64,000 bases of DNA, from the NCBI RefSeq assembly GCF_026212465.1, contig NC_080052.1, positions 11,466,166 to 11,530,165 on the forward strand, given 5' to 3'. The notes under the pieces were generated by a model. The model was not told the origin of the DNA, did no database searches, and saw nothing but the letters and a program-made list of their open reading frames with translations. Position numbers and translations under genes: made by a program. This DNA comes from Amaranthus tricolor (lineage: Eukaryota > Streptophyta > Magnoliopsida > Caryophyllales > Amaranthaceae). Positions 23,588 through 37,048 of the stretch are shown here, in pieces (position 1 is the first letter of the stretch; each line of letters opens with the position of its first letter).

Positions 23588-23707
23588 AGGTGTGCAACAC
23601 GAGGACTTCCCAGGAGGTCACCCATCCTAGTACTACTCTCGCCCAAGCACGCTTAACTGCGGAGTTCTGATGGGATCCGGTGCATTAGTGCTGGTATGAT
23701 CGCACCC
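23588..23707 (-). rRNA. 5S rRNA gene 35 (A117)
   Basis: Gamma, T10. Relic 23263-23360. Confidence 0.96.
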
Positions 23708-24258
23708 GTTCATTCACCGTAACAATTTGTATACATGCGCATTGCCGACCAAAAAAAAAACCCAGAGCATTCCAAAGCTCGTAAACTCGCAACCGAGACC
23801 CCTCTTTCGAGCCTTCTTCTTCCCAAATACTGTTTTTCACCCTCCCGGTATTGTCCCATTCCCAAAAGAGTCCGCCGTCTGTAAAAGCAAGGTGAACTCG
23901 CAACAAAAAAAAGACAAAATGTTTATGAAATCCGCGCAACACTTGGAAATCAAGAGGCCATCCATGCCAGGCACGCTTCCGCGGGGAGTTCCGACGGGTC
24001 CGGTGCAATTTCCGCTTACACGAACGCACCGATGCACGCCTCTTTCGAACAATTCGTTCGTATGCGCATCGACCCGCGTCAACTGGTCCTTACCTTCGAG
24101 TGCCCGTAAATTCGAGGTCGGGACCCGGTTGCGAGTTATATTTTTATAAATAAAATTACTTCCAAAGAGTATATTACTATAATCACCGAAATTCCTTTTG
24201 CTCAAGTGGAGCGGAAAGAATTCGCAAATGAAAACGATAAAAAAAAAAGAAGGGAAAA

Positions 24259-24378
24259 AGGTGTGCAACACGAGGACTTCCCAGGAGGTCACCCATCCTA
24301 GTACTACTCTCGCCCAAGCACGCTTAACTGCGGAGTTCTGATGGGATCCGGTGCATTAGTGCTGGTATGATCGCACCC
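24259..24378 (-). rRNA. 5S rRNA gene 36 (A117)
   Basis: Gamma, T10, but with CCCAAATAC in the relic half as in unit 34 and the array edges. Relic 23934-24031. Confidence 0.96.
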
Positions 24379-24934
24379 GTTCATTCACCGTAACAATTTG
24401 TATACATGCGCATTGCCGACCAAAAAAAAACCCAGAGCATTCCAAAGCTCGTAAACTCGCAACCGAGACCCCTCTTTCGAGCCTTCTTCTTCCAAAATAC
24501 TGTTTTTCACCCTCCCGGTATTGTCCCATTCCCAAAAGAGTCCGCCGTCTGTAAAAGCAAGGTGAACTCGCAACAAAAAAAAGACAAAATGTTTATGAAA
24601 TCCGCGCAACACTTGGAAATCAAGAGGCCATCCATGCCAGGCACGCTTCCGCGGGGAGTTCCGACGGGTCCGGTGCAATTTCCGCTTACACGAACGCACC
24701 GATGCACGCCTCTTTCGAACAATTCGTTCGTATGCGCATCGACCCGCGTCAACGGGTCCTTACATTCGAGTGCCCGTAAATTCGAGGTCGGGACCCGGTT
24801 GCGAGTTATATTTTTATAAATAAAATTACTTCCAAAGAGTATATTACTATAATCACAGAAATTCCTTTTGCTCAAGTGGAGCGGAAAGAATTCGCAAATG
24901 AAAACGATAAAAAAAAAAAAAAAAGAAGGGAAAA

Positions 24935-25054
24935 AGGGGTGCAACACGAGGACTTCCCAGGAGGTCACCCATCCTAGTACTACTCTCGCCCAAGCACGCT
25001 TAACTGCGGAGTTCTGATGGGATCCGGTGCATTAGTGCTGGTATGATCGCACCC
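24935..25054 (-). rRNA. 5S rRNA gene 37
   Basis: Beta, canonical, T16. Relic 24604-24701. Confidence 0.97.
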
Positions 25055-25612
25055 GTTCATTCACCGTAACAATTTGTATACATGCGCATTGCCGAACAAA
25101 AAAAAACCCAGAGCATTCCAAAGCTCGTAAACTCGCAACCGAGACCCCTCTTTCGAGCCTTCTTCTTCCAAAATACTGTTTTTCACCCTCCCGGTATTGT
25201 CCCATTCCCAAAAGAGTCCGCCGTCTGTAAAAGCAAGGTGAACTCGCAACAAAAAAAAGACAAAATGTTTATGAAATCCGCGCAACACTTGGAAATCAAG
25301 AGGCCATCCATGCCAGGCACGCTTCCGCGGGGAGTTCCGACGGGTCCGGTGCAATTTCCGCTTACACGAACGCACCGATGCACGCCTCTTTCGAACAATT
25401 CGTTCGTATGCGCATCGACCCGCGTCAACGGGTCCTTACATTCGAGTGCCCGTAAATTCGAGGTCGGGACCCGGTTGCGAGTTATATTTTTATAAATAAA
25501 ATTACTTCCAAAGAGTATATTACTATAATCACAGAAATTCCTTTTGCTCAAGTGGAGCGGAAAGAATTCGCAAATGAAAACGATAAAAAAAAAAAAAAAA
25601 AAGAAGGGAAAA

Positions 25613-25732
25613 AGGGGTGCAACACGAGGACTTCCCAGGAGGTCACCCATCCTAGTACTACTCTCGCCCAAGCACGCTTAACTGCGGAGTTCTGATGGGA
25701 TCCGGTGCATTAGTGCTGGTATGATCGCACCC
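25613..25732 (-). rRNA. 5S rRNA gene 38
   Basis: Beta, canonical, T18, the longest tract, shared with unit 41. Relic 25280-25377. Confidence 0.97.
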
Positions 25733-26282
25733 GTTCATTCACCGTAACAATTTGTATACATGCGCATTGCCGAACAAAAAAAAACCCAGAGCATTCCAAA
25801 GCTCGTAAACTCGCAACCGAGACCCCTCTTTCGAGCCTTCTTCTTCCAAAATACTGTTTTTCACCCTCCCGGTATTGTCCCATTCCCAAAAGAGTCCGCC
25901 GTCTGTAAAAGCAAGGTGAACTCGCAACAAAAAAAAGACAAAATGTTTATGAAATCCGCGCAACACTTGGAAATCAAGAGGCCATCCATGCCAGGCACGC
26001 TTCCGCGGGGAGTTCCGACGGGTCCGGTGCAATTTCCGCTTACACGAACGCACCGATGCACGCCTCTTTCGAACAATTCGTTCGTATGCGCATCGACCCG
26101 CGTCAACTGGTCCTTACCTTCGAGTGCCCGTAAATTCGAGGTCGGGACCCGGTTGCGAGTTATATTTTTATAAATAAAATTACTTCCAAAGAGTATATTA
26201 CTATAATCACCGAAATTCCTTTTGCTCAAGTGGAGCGGAAAGAATTCGCAAATGAAAACGATAAAAAAAAAAGAAGGGAAAA

Positions 26283-26402
26283 AGGTGTGCAACACGAGGA
26301 CTTCCCAGGAGGTCACCCATCCTAGTACTACTCTCGCCCAAGCACGCTTAACTGCGGAGTTCTGATGGGATCCGGTGCATTAGTGCTGGTATGATCGCAC
26401 CC
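26283..26402 (-). rRNA. 5S rRNA gene 39 (A117)
   Basis: Gamma, T10. Relic 25958-26055. Confidence 0.96.
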
Positions 26403-26952
26403 GTTCATTCACCGTAACAATTTGTATACATGCGCATTGCCGAACAAAAAAAAACCCAGAGCATTCCAAAGCTCGTAAACTCGCAACCGAGACCCCTCTT
26501 TCGAGCCTTCTTCTTCCAAAATACTGTTTTTCACCCTCCCGGTATTGTCCCATTCCCAAAAGAGTCCGCCGTCTGTAAAAGCAAGGTGAACTCGCAACAA
26601 AAAAAAGACAAAATGTTTATGAAATCCGCGCAACACTTGGAAATCAAGAGGCCATCCATGCCAGGCACGCTTCCGCGGGGAGTTCCGACGGGTCCGGTGC
26701 AATTTCCGCTTACACGAACGCACCGATGCACGCCTCTTTCGAACAATTCGTTCGTATGCGCATCGACCCGCGTCAACTGGTCCTTACCTTCGAGTGCCCG
26801 TAAATTCGAGGTCGGGACCCGGTTGCGAGTTATATTTTTATAAATAAAATTACTTCCAAAGAGTATATTACTATAATCACCGAAATTCCTTTTGCTCAAG
26901 TGGAGCGGAAAGAATTCGCAAATGAAAACGATAAAAAAAAAAGAAGGGAAAA

Positions 26953-27072
26953 AGGTGTGCAACACGAGGACTTCCCAGGAGGTCACCCATCCTAGTACTA
27001 CTCTCGCCCAAGCACGCTTAACTGCGGAGTTCTGATGGGATCCGGTGCATTAGTGCTGGTATGATCGCACCC
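26953..27072 (-). rRNA. 5S rRNA gene 40 (A117)
   Basis: Gamma, T10. Relic 26628-26725. Confidence 0.96.
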
Positions 27073-27632
27073 GTTCATTCACCGTAACAATTTGTATACA
27101 TGCGCATTGCCGACCAAAAAAAAAAACCCAGAGCATTCCAAAGCTCGTAAACTCGCAACCGAGACCCCTCTTTCGAGCCTTCTTCTTCCAAAATACTGTT
27201 TTTCACCCTCCCGGTATTGTCCCATTCCCAAAAGAGTCCGCCGTCTGTAAAAGCAAGGTGAACTCGCAACAAAAAAAAGACAAAATGTTTATGAAATCCG
27301 CGCAACACTTGGAAATCAAGAGGCCATCCATGCCAGGCACGCTTCCGCGGGGAGTTCCGACGGGTCCGGTGCAATTTCCGCTTACACGAACGCACCGATG
27401 CACGCCTCTTTCGAACAATTCGTTCGTATGCGCATCGACCCGCGTCAACGGGTCCTTACATTCGAGTGCCCGTAAATTCGAGGTCGGGACCCGGTTGCGA
27501 GTTATATTTTTATAAATAAAATTACTTCCAAAGAGTATATTACTATAATCACAGAAATTCCTTTTGCTCAAGTGGAGCGGAAAGAATTCGCAAATGAAAA
27601 CGATAAAAAAAAAAAAAAAAAAGAAGGGAAAA

Positions 27633-27752
27633 AGGGGTGCAACACGAGGACTTCCCAGGAGGTCACCCATCCTAGTACTACTCTCGCCCAAGCACGCTTA
27701 ACTGCGGAGTTCTGATGGGATCCGGTGCATTAGTGCTGGTATGATCGCACCC
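27633..27752 (-). rRNA. 5S rRNA gene 41
   Basis: Beta, canonical, T18. Relic 27300-27397. Confidence 0.97.
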
Positions 27753-28308
27753 GTTCATTCACCGTAACAATTTGTATACATGCGCATTGCCGAACAAAAA
27801 AAAACCCAGAGCATTCCAAAGCTCGTAAACTCGCAACCGAGACCCCTCTTTCGAGCCTTCTTCTTCCAAAATACTGTTTTTCACCCTCCCGGTATTGTCC
27901 CATTCCCAAAAGAGTCCGCCGTCTGTAAAAGCAAGGTGAACTCGCAACAAAAAAAAGACAAAATGTTTATGAAATCCGCGCAACACTTGGAAATCAAGAG
28001 GCCATCCATGCCAGGCACGCTTCCGCGGGGAGTTCCGACGGGTCCGGTGCAATTTCCGCTTACACGAACGCACCGATGCACGCCTCTTTCGAACAATTCG
28101 TTCGTATGCGCATCGACCCGCGTCAACGGGTCCTTACATTCGAGTGCCCGTAAATTCGAGGTCGGGACCCGGTTGCGAGTTATATTTTTATAAATAAAAT
28201 TACTTCCAAAGAGTATATTACTATAATCACAGAAATTCCTTTTGCTCAAGTGGAGCGGAAAGAATTCGCAAATGAAAACGATAAAAAAAAAAAAAAAAGA
28301 AGGGAAAA

Positions 28309-28428
28309 AGGGGTGCAACACGAGGACTTCCCAGGAGGTCACCCATCCTAGTACTACTCTCGCCCAAGCACGCTTAACTGCGGAGTTCTGATGGGATCCG
28401 GTGCATTAGTGCTGGTATGATCGCACCC
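28309..28428 (-). rRNA. 5S rRNA gene 42
   Basis: Beta, canonical, T16. Relic 27978-28075. Confidence 0.97.
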
Positions 28429-28978
28429 GTTCATTCACCGTAACAATTTGTATACATGCGCATTGCCGAACAAAAAAAAACCCAGAGCATTCCAAAGCTC
28501 GTAAACTCGCAACCGAGACCCCTCTTTCGAGCCTTCTTCTTCCAAAATACTGTTTTTCACCCTCCCGGTATTGTCCCATTCCCAAAAGAGTCCGCCGTCT
28601 GTAAAAGCAAGGTGAACTCGCAACAAAAAAAAGACAAAATGTTTATGAAATCCGCGCAACACTTGGAAATCAAGAGGCCATCCATGCCAGGCACGCTTCC
28701 GCGGGGAGTTCCGACGGGTCCGGTGCAATTTCCGCTTACACGAACGCACCGATGCACGCCTCTTTCGAACAATTCGTTCGTATGCGCATCGACCCGCGTC
28801 AACTGGTCCTTACCTTCGAGTGCCCGTAAATTCGAGGTCGGGACCCGGTTGCGAGTTATATTTTTATAAATAAAATTACTTCCAAAGAGTATATTACTAT
28901 AATCACCGAAATTCCTTTTGCTCAAGTGGAGCGGAAAGAATTCGCAAATGAAAACGATAAAAAAAAAAGAAGGGAAAA

Positions 28979-29098
28979 AGGTGTGCAACACGAGGACTTC
29001 CCAGGAGGTCACCCATCCTAGTACTACTCTCGCCCAAGCACGCTTAACTGCGGAGTTCTGATGGGATCCGGTGCATTAGTGCTGGTATGATCGCACCC
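28979..29098 (-). rRNA. 5S rRNA gene 43 (A117)
   Basis: Gamma, T10. Relic 28654-28751. Confidence 0.96.
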
Positions 29099-29648
29099 GT
29101 TCATTCACCGTAACAATTTGTATACATGCGCATTGCCGAACAAAAAAAAACCCAGAGCATTCCAAAGCTCGTAAACTCGCAACCGAGACCCCTCTTTCGA
29201 GCCTTCTTCTTCCAAAATACTGTTTTTCACCCTCCCGGTATTGTCCCATTCCCAAAAGAGTCCGCCGTCTGTAAAAGCAAGGTGAACTCGCAACAAAAAA
29301 AAGACAAAATGTTTATGAAATCCGCGCAACACTTGGAAATCAAGAGGCCATCCATGCCAGGCACGCTTCCGCGGGGAGTTCCGACGGGTCCGGTGCAATT
29401 TCCGCTTACACGAACGCACCGATGCACGCCTCTTTCGAACAATTCGTTCGTATGCGCATCGACCCGCGTCAACTGGTCCTTACCTTCGAGTGCCCGTAAA
29501 TTCGAGGTCGGGACCCGGTTGCGAGTTATATTTTTATAAATAAAATTACTTCCAAAGAGTATATTACTATAATCACCGAAATTCCTTTTGCTCAAGTGGA
29601 GCGGAAAGAATTCGCAAATGAAAACGATAAAAAAAAAAGAAGGGAAAA

Positions 29649-29768
29649 AGGTGTGCAACACGAGGACTTCCCAGGAGGTCACCCATCCTAGTACTACTCT
29701 CGCCCAAGCACGCTTAACTGCGGAGTTCTGATGGGATCCGGTGCATTAGTGCTGGTATGATCGCACCC
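29649..29768 (-). rRNA. 5S rRNA gene 44 (A117)
   Basis: Gamma, T10. Relic 29324-29421. Confidence 0.96.
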
Positions 29769-30325
29769 GTTCATTCACCGTAACAATTTGTATACATGCG
29801 CATTGCCGACCAAAAAAAAAACCCAGAGCATTCCAAAGCTCGTAAACTCGCAACCGAGACCCCTCTTTCGAGCCTTCTTCTTCCAAAATACTGTTTTTCA
29901 CCCTCCCGGTATTGTCCCATTCCCAAAAGAGTCCGCCGTCTGTAAAAGCAAGGTGAACTCGCAACAAAAAAAAGACAAAATGTTTATGAAATCCGCGCAA
30001 CACTTGGAAATCAAGAGGCCATCCATGCCAGGCACGCTTCCGCGGGGAGTTCCGACGGGTCCGGTGCAATTTCCGCTTACACGAACGCACCGATGCACGC
30101 CTCTTTCGAACAATTCGTTCGTATGCGCATCGACCCGCGTCAACGGGTCCTTACATTCGAGTGCCCGTAAATTCGAGGTCGGGACCCGGTTGCGAGTTAT
30201 ATTTTTATAAATAAAATTACTTCCAAAGAGTATATTACTATAATCACAGAAATTCCTTTTGCTCAAGTGGAGCGGAAAGAATTCGCAAATGAAAACGATA
30301 AAAAAAAAAAAAAAAGAAGGGAAAA

Positions 30326-30445
30326 AGGGGTGCAACACGAGGACTTCCCAGGAGGTCACCCATCCTAGTACTACTCTCGCCCAAGCACGCTTAACTGCGG
30401 AGTTCTGATGGGATCCGGTGCATTAGTGCTGGTATGATCGCACCC
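30326..30445 (-). rRNA. 5S rRNA gene 45
   Basis: Beta, canonical, T16. Relic 29995-30092. Confidence 0.97.
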
Positions 30446-31001
30446 GTTCATTCACCGTAACAATTTGTATACATGCGCATTGCCGAACAAAAAAAAACCC
30501 AGAGCATTCCAAAGCTCGTAAACTCGCAACCGAGACCCCTCTTTCGAGCCTTCTTCTTCCAAAATACTGTTTTTCACCCTCCCGGTATTGTCCCATTCCC
30601 AAAAGAGTCCGCCGTCTGTAAAAGCAAGGTGAACTCGCAACAAAAAAAAGACAAAATGTTTATGAAATCCGCGCAACACTTGGAAATCAAGAGGCCATCC
30701 ATGCCAGGCACGCTTCCGCGGGGAGTTCCGACGGGTCCGGTGCAATTTCCGCTTACACGAACGCACCGATGCACGCCTCTTTCGAACAATTCGTTCGTAT
30801 GCGCATCGACCCGCGTCAACGGGTCCTTACATTCGAGTGCCCGTAAATTCGAGGTCGGGACCCGGTTGCGAGTTATATTTTTATAAATAAAATTACTTCC
30901 AAAGAGTATATTACTATAATCACAGAAATTCCTTTTGCTCAAGTGGAGCGGAAAGAATTCGCAAATGAAAACGATAAAAAAAAAAAAAAAAGAAGGGAAA
31001 A

Positions 31002-31121
31002 AGGGGTGCAACACGAGGACTTCCCAGGAGGTCACCCATCCTAGTACTACTCTCGCCCAAGCACGCTTAACTGCGGAGTTCTGATGGGATCCGGTGCATT
31101 AGTGCTGGTATGATCGCACCC
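31002..31121 (-). rRNA. 5S rRNA gene 46
   Basis: Beta, canonical, T16. Relic 30671-30768. Confidence 0.97.
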
Positions 31122-31671
31122 GTTCATTCACCGTAACAATTTGTATACATGCGCATTGCCGAACAAAAAAAAACCCAGAGCATTCCAAAGCTCGTAAACT
31201 CGCAACCGAGACCCCTCTTTCGAGCCTTCTTCTTCCAAAATACTGTTTTTCACCCTCCCGGTATTGTCCCATTCCCAAAAGAGTCCGCCGTCTGTAAAAG
31301 CAAGGTGAACTCGCAACAAAAAAAAGACAAAATGTTTATGAAATCCGCGCAACACTTGGAAATCAAGAGGCCATCCATGCCAGGCACGCTTCCGCGGGGA
31401 GTTCAAACGGGTCCGGTGCAATTTCCGCTTACACGAACGCACCGATGCACGCCTCTTTCGAACAATTCGTTCGTATGCGCATCGACCCGCGTCAACTGGT
31501 CCTTACCTTCGAGTGCCCGTAAATTCGAGGTCGGGACCCGGTTGCGAGTTATATTTTTATAAATAAAATTACTTCCAAAGAGTATATTACTATAATCACC
31601 GAAATTCCTTTTGCTCAAGTGGAGCGGAAAGAATTCGCAAATGAAAACGATAAAAAAAAAAGAAGGGAAAA

Positions 31672-31791
31672 AGGTGTGCAACACGAGGACTTCCCAGGAG
31701 GTCACCCATCCTAGTACTACTCTCGCCCAAGCACGCTTAACTGCGGAGTTCTGATGGGATCCGGTGCATTAGTGCTGGTATGATCGCACCC
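31672..31791 (-). rRNA. 5S rRNA gene 47 (A117)
   Basis: Gamma, T10. Its relic (31347-31444) has a private double change, GTTCAAACGGG instead of GTTCCGACGGG. Confidence 0.96.
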
Positions 31792-32347
31792 GTTCATTCA
31801 CCGTAACAATTTGTATACATGCGCATTGCCGAACAAAAAAAAACCCAGAGCATTCCAAAGCTCGTAAACTCGCAACCGAGACCCCTCTTTCGAGCCTTCT
31901 TCTTCCAAAATACTGTTTTTCACCCTCCCGGTATTGTCCCATTCCCAAAAGAGTCCGCCGTCTGTAAAAGCAAGGTGAACTCGCAACAAAAAAAAGACAA
32001 AATGTTTATGAAATCCGCGCAACACTTGGAAATCAAGAGGCCATCCATGCCAGGCACGCTTCCGCGGGGAGTTCCGACGGGTCCGGTGCAATTTCCGCTT
32101 ACACGAACGCACCGATGCACGCCTCTTTCGAACAATTCGTTCGTATGCGCATCGACCCGCGTCAACGGGTCCTTACATTCGAGTGCCCGTAAATTCGAGG
32201 TCGGGACCCGGTTGCGAGTTATATTTTTATAAATAAAATTACTTCCAAAGAGTATATTACTATAATCACAGAAATTCCTTTTGCTCAAGTGGAGCGGAAA
32301 GAATTCGCAAATGAAAACGATAAAAAAAAAAAAAAAAGAAGGGAAAA

Positions 32348-32467
32348 AGGGGTGCAACACGAGGACTTCCCAGGAGGTCACCCATCCTAGTACTACTCTC
32401 GCCCAAGCACGCTTAACTGCGGAGTTCTGATGGGATCCGGTGCATTAGTGCTGGTATGATCGCACCC
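32348..32467 (-). rRNA. 5S rRNA gene 48
   Basis: Beta, canonical, T16. Relic 32017-32114. Confidence 0.97.
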
Positions 32468-33017
32468 GTTCATTCACCGTAACAATTTGTATACATGCGC
32501 ATTGCCGAACAAAAAAAAACCCAGAGCATTCCAAAGCTCGTAAACTCGCAACCGAGACCCCTCTTTCGAGCCTTCTTCTTCCAAAATACTGTTTTTCACC
32601 CTCCCGGTATTGTCCCATTCCCAAAAGAGTCCGCCGTCTGTAAAAGCAAGGTGAACTCGCAACAAAAAAAAGACAAAATGTTTATGAAATCCGCGCAACA
32701 CTTGGAAATCAAGAGGCCATCCATGCCAGGCACGCTTCCGCGGGGAGTTCCGACGGGTCCGGTGCAATTTCCGCTTACACGAACGCACCGATGCACGCCT
32801 CTTTCGAACAATTCGTTCGTATGCGCATCGACCCGCGTCAACTGGTCCTTACCTTCGAGTGCCCGTAAATTCGAGGTCGGGACCCGGTTGCGAGTTATAT
32901 TTTTATAAATAAAATTACTTCCAAAGAGTATATTACTATAATCACCGAAATTCCTTTTGCTCAAGTGGAGCGGAAAGAATTCGCAAATGAAAACGATAAA
33001 AAAAAAAGAAGGGAAAA

Positions 33018-33137
33018 AGGTGTGCAACACGAGGACTTCCCAGGAGGTCACCCATCCTAGTACTACTCTCGCCCAAGCACGCTTAACTGCGGAGTTCTGA
33101 TGGGATCCGGTGCATTAGTGCTGGTATGATCGCACCC
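33018..33137 (-). rRNA. 5S rRNA gene 49 (A117), -13 variant
   Basis: Gamma, T10. Upstream base -13 is G instead of A (plus-strand C at 33150), which creates GC at -13/-12. Relic 32693-32790. Confidence 0.96.
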
Positions 33138-33687
33138 GTTCATTCACCGCAACAATTTGTATACATGCGCATTGCCGAACAAAAAAAAACCCAGAGCATT
33201 CCAAAGCTCGTAAACTCGCAACCGAGACCCCTCTTTCGAGCCTTCTTCTTCCAAAATACTGTTTTTCACCCTCCCGGTATTGTCCCATTCCCAAAAGAGT
33301 CCGCCGTCTGTAAAAGCAAGGTGAACTCGCAACAAAAAAAAGACAAAATGTTTATGAAATCCGCGCAACACTTGGAAATCAAGAGGCCATCCATGCCAGG
33401 CACGCTTCCGCGGGGAGTTCCGACGGGTCCGGTGCAATTTCCGCTTACACGAACGCACCGATGCACGCCTCTTTCGAACAATTCGTTCGTATGCGCATCG
33501 ACCCGCGTCAACTGGTCCTTACCTTCGAGTGCCCGTAAATTCGAGGTCGGGACCCGGTTGCGAGTTATATTTTTATAAATAAAATTACTTCCAAAGAGTA
33601 TATTACTATAATCACCGAAATTCCTTTTGCTCAAGTGGAGCGGAAAGAATTCGCAAATGAAAACGATAAAAAAAAAAGAAGGGAAAA

Positions 33688-33807
33688 AGGTGTGCAACAC
33701 GAGGACTTCCCAGGAGGTCACCCATCCTAGTACTACTCTCGCCCAAGCACGCTTAACTGCGGAGTTCTGATGGGATCCGGTGCATTAGTGCTGGTATGAT
33801 CGCACCC
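33688..33807 (-). rRNA. 5S rRNA gene 50 (A117)
   Basis: Gamma, T10, in a run of four gamma units (49-52) at exact 670-bp spacing. Relic 33363-33460. Confidence 0.96.
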
Positions 33808-34357
33808 GTTCATTCACCGTAACAATTTGTATACATGCGCATTGCCGAACAAAAAAAAACCCAGAGCATTCCAAAGCTCGTAAACTCGCAACCGAGACCC
33901 CTCTTTCGAGCCTTCTTCTTCCAAAATACTGTTTTTCACCCTCCCGGTATTGTCCCATTCCCAAAAGAGTCCGCCGTCTGTAAAAGCAAGGTGAACTCGC
34001 AACAAAAAAAAGACAAAATGTTTATGAAATCCGCGCAACACTTGGAAATCAAGAGGCCATCCATGCCAGGCACGCTTCCGCGGGGAGTTCCGACGGGTCC
34101 GGTGCAATTTCCGCTTACACGAACGCACCGATGCACGCCTCTTTCGAACAATTCGTTCGTATGCGCATCGACCCGCGTCAACTGGTCCTTACCTTCGAGT
34201 GCCCGTAAATTCGAGGTCGGGACCCGGTTGCGAGTTATATTTTTATAAATAAAATTACTTCCAAAGAGTATATTACTATAATCACCGAAATTCCTTTTGC
34301 TCAAGTGGAGCGGAAAGAATTCGCAAATGAAAACGATAAAAAAAAAAGAAGGGAAAA

Positions 34358-34477
34358 AGGTGTGCAACACGAGGACTTCCCAGGAGGTCACCCATCCTAG
34401 TACTACTCTCGCCCAAGCACGCTTAACTGCGGAGTTCTGATGGGATCCGGTGCATTAGTGCTGGTATGATCGCACCC
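34358..34477 (-). rRNA. 5S rRNA gene 51 (A117)
   Basis: Gamma, T10. Relic 34033-34130. Confidence 0.96.
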
Positions 34478-35027
34478 GTTCATTCACCGTAACAATTTGT
34501 ATACATGCGCATTGCCGAACAAAAAAAAACCCAGAGCATTCCAAAGCTCGTAAACTCGCAACCGAGACCCCTCTTTCGAGCCTTCTTCTTCCAAAATACT
34601 GTTTTTCACCCTCCCGGTATTGTCCCATTCCCAAAAGAGTCCGCCGTCTGTAAAAGCAAGGTGAACTCGCAACAAAAAAAAGACAAAATGTTTATGAAAT
34701 CCGCGCAACACTTGGAAATCAAGAGGCCATCCATGCCAGGCACGCTTCCGCGGGGAGTTCCGACGGGTCCGGTGCAATTTCCGCTTACACGAACGCACCG
34801 ATGCACGCCTCTTTCGAACAATTCGTTCGTATGCGCATCGACCCGCGTCAACTGGTCCTTACCTTCGAGTGCCCGTAAATTCGAGGTCGGGACCCGGTTG
34901 CGAGTTATATTTTTATAAATAAAATTACTTCCAAAGAGTATATTACTATAATCACCGAAATTCCTTTTGCTCAAGTGGAGCGGAAAGAATTCGCAAATGA
35001 AAACGATAAAAAAAAAAGAAGGGAAAA

Positions 35028-35147
35028 AGGTGTGCAACACGAGGACTTCCCAGGAGGTCACCCATCCTAGTACTACTCTCGCCCAAGCACGCTTAACTGC
35101 GGAGTTCTGATGGGATCCGGTGCATTAGTGCTGGTATGATCGCACCC
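35028..35147 (-). rRNA. 5S rRNA gene 52 (A117)
   Basis: Gamma, T10. Relic 34703-34800. Confidence 0.96.
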
Positions 35148-35702
35148 GTTCATTCACCGTAACAATTTGTATACATGCGCATTGCCGAACAAAAAAAAAC
35201 CCAGAGCATTCCAAAGCTCGTAAACTCGCAACCGAGACCCCTCTTTCGAGCCTTCTTCTTCCAAAATACTGTTTTTCACCCTCCCGGTATTGTCCCATTC
35301 CCAAAAGAGTCCGCCGTCTGTAAAAGCAAGGTGAACTCGCAACAAAAAAAAGACAAAATGTTTATGAAATCCGCGCAACACTTGGAAATCAAGAGGCCAT
35401 CCATGCCAGGCACGCTTCCGCGGGGAGTTCCGACGGGTCCGGTGCAATTTCCGCTTACACGAACGCACCGATGCACGCCTCTTTCGAACAATTCGTTCGT
35501 ATGCGCATCGACCCGCGTCAACGGGTCCTTACATTCGAGTGCCCGTAAATTCGAGGTCGGGACCCGGTTGCGAGTTATATTTTTATAAATAAAATTACTT
35601 CCAAAGAGTATATTACTATAATCACAGAAATTTCTTTTGCTCAAGTGGAGCGGAAAGAATTCGCAAATGAAAACGATAAAAAAAAAAAAAAAGAAGGGAA
35701 AA

Positions 35703-35822
35703 AGGGGTGCAACACGAGGACTTCCCAGGAGGTCACCCATCCTAGTACTACTCTCGCCCAAGCACGCTTAACTGCGGAGTTCTGATGGGATCCGGTGCAT
35801 TAGTGCTGGTATGATCGCACCC
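35703..35822 (-). rRNA. 5S rRNA gene 53
   Basis: Beta, canonical, T15, private spacer change CAGAAATTTC. Relic 35373-35470. Confidence 0.97.
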
Positions 35823-36378
35823 GTTCATTCACCGTAACAATTTGTATACATGCGCATTGCCGAACAAAAAAAAACCCAGAGCATTCCAAAGCTCGTAAAC
35901 TCGCAACCGAGACCCCTCTTTCGAGCCTTCTTCTTCCAAAATACTGTTTTTCACCCTCCCGGTATTGTCCCATTCCCAAAAGAGTCCGCCGTCTGTAAAA
36001 GCAAGGTGAACTCGCAACAAAAAAAAGACAAAATGTTTATGAAATCCGCGCAACACTTGGAAATCAAGAGGCCATCCATGCCAGGCACGCTTCCGCGGGG
36101 AGTTCCGACGGGTCCGGTGCAATTTCCGCTTACACGAACGCACCGATGCACGCCTCTTTCGAACAATTCGTTCGTATGCGCATCGACCCGCGTCAACTGG
36201 TCCTTACCTTCGAGTGCCCGTAAATTCGAGGTCGGGACCCGGTTGCGAGTTATATTTTTATAAATAAAATTACTTCCAAAGAGTATATTACTATAATCAC
36301 CGAAATTCCTTTTGCTCAAGTGGAGCGGAAAGAATTCGCAAATGAAAACGATAAAAAAAAAAAAAAAAGAAGGGAAAA

Positions 36379-36498
36379 AGGGGTGCAACACGAGGACTTC
36401 CCAGGAGGTCACCCATCCTAGTACTACTCTCGCCCAAGCACGCTTAACTGCGGAGTTCTGATGGGATCCGGTGCATTAGTGCTGGTATGATCGCACCC
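36379..36498 (-). rRNA. 5S rRNA gene 54, recombinant unit
   Basis: Gamma spacer (CTGG, CCGAAATTCC) followed by beta T16 and a normal C117 gene; the join lies between about 36305 and 36353. Relic 36048-36145. Confidence 0.96.
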
Positions 36499-37048
36499 GT
36501 TCATTCACCGTAACAATTTGTATACATGCGCATTGCCGAACAAAAAAAAACCCAGAGCATTCCAAAGCTCGTAAACTCGCAACCGAGACCCCTCTTTCGA
36601 GCCTTCTTCTTCCAAAATACTGTTTTTCACCCTCCCGGTATTGTCCCATTCCCAAAAGAGTCCGCCGTCTGTAAAAGCAAGGTGAACTCGCAACAAAAAA
36701 AAGACAAAATGTTTATGAAATCCGCGCAACACTTGGAAATCAAGAGGCCATCCATGCCAGGCACGCTTCCGCGGGGAGTTCCGACGGGTCCGGTGCAATT
36801 TCCGCTTACACGAACGCACCGATGCACGCCTCTTTCGAACAATTCGTTCGTATGCGCATCGACCCGCGTCAACTGGTCCTTACCTTCGAGTGCCCGTAAA
36901 TTCGAGGTCGGGACCCGGTTGCGAGTTATATTTTTATAAATAAAATTACTTCCAAAGAGTATATTACTATAATCACCGAAATTCCTTTTGCTCAAGTGGA
37001 GCGGAAAGAATTCGCAAATGAAAACGATAAAAAAAAAAGAAGGGAAAA

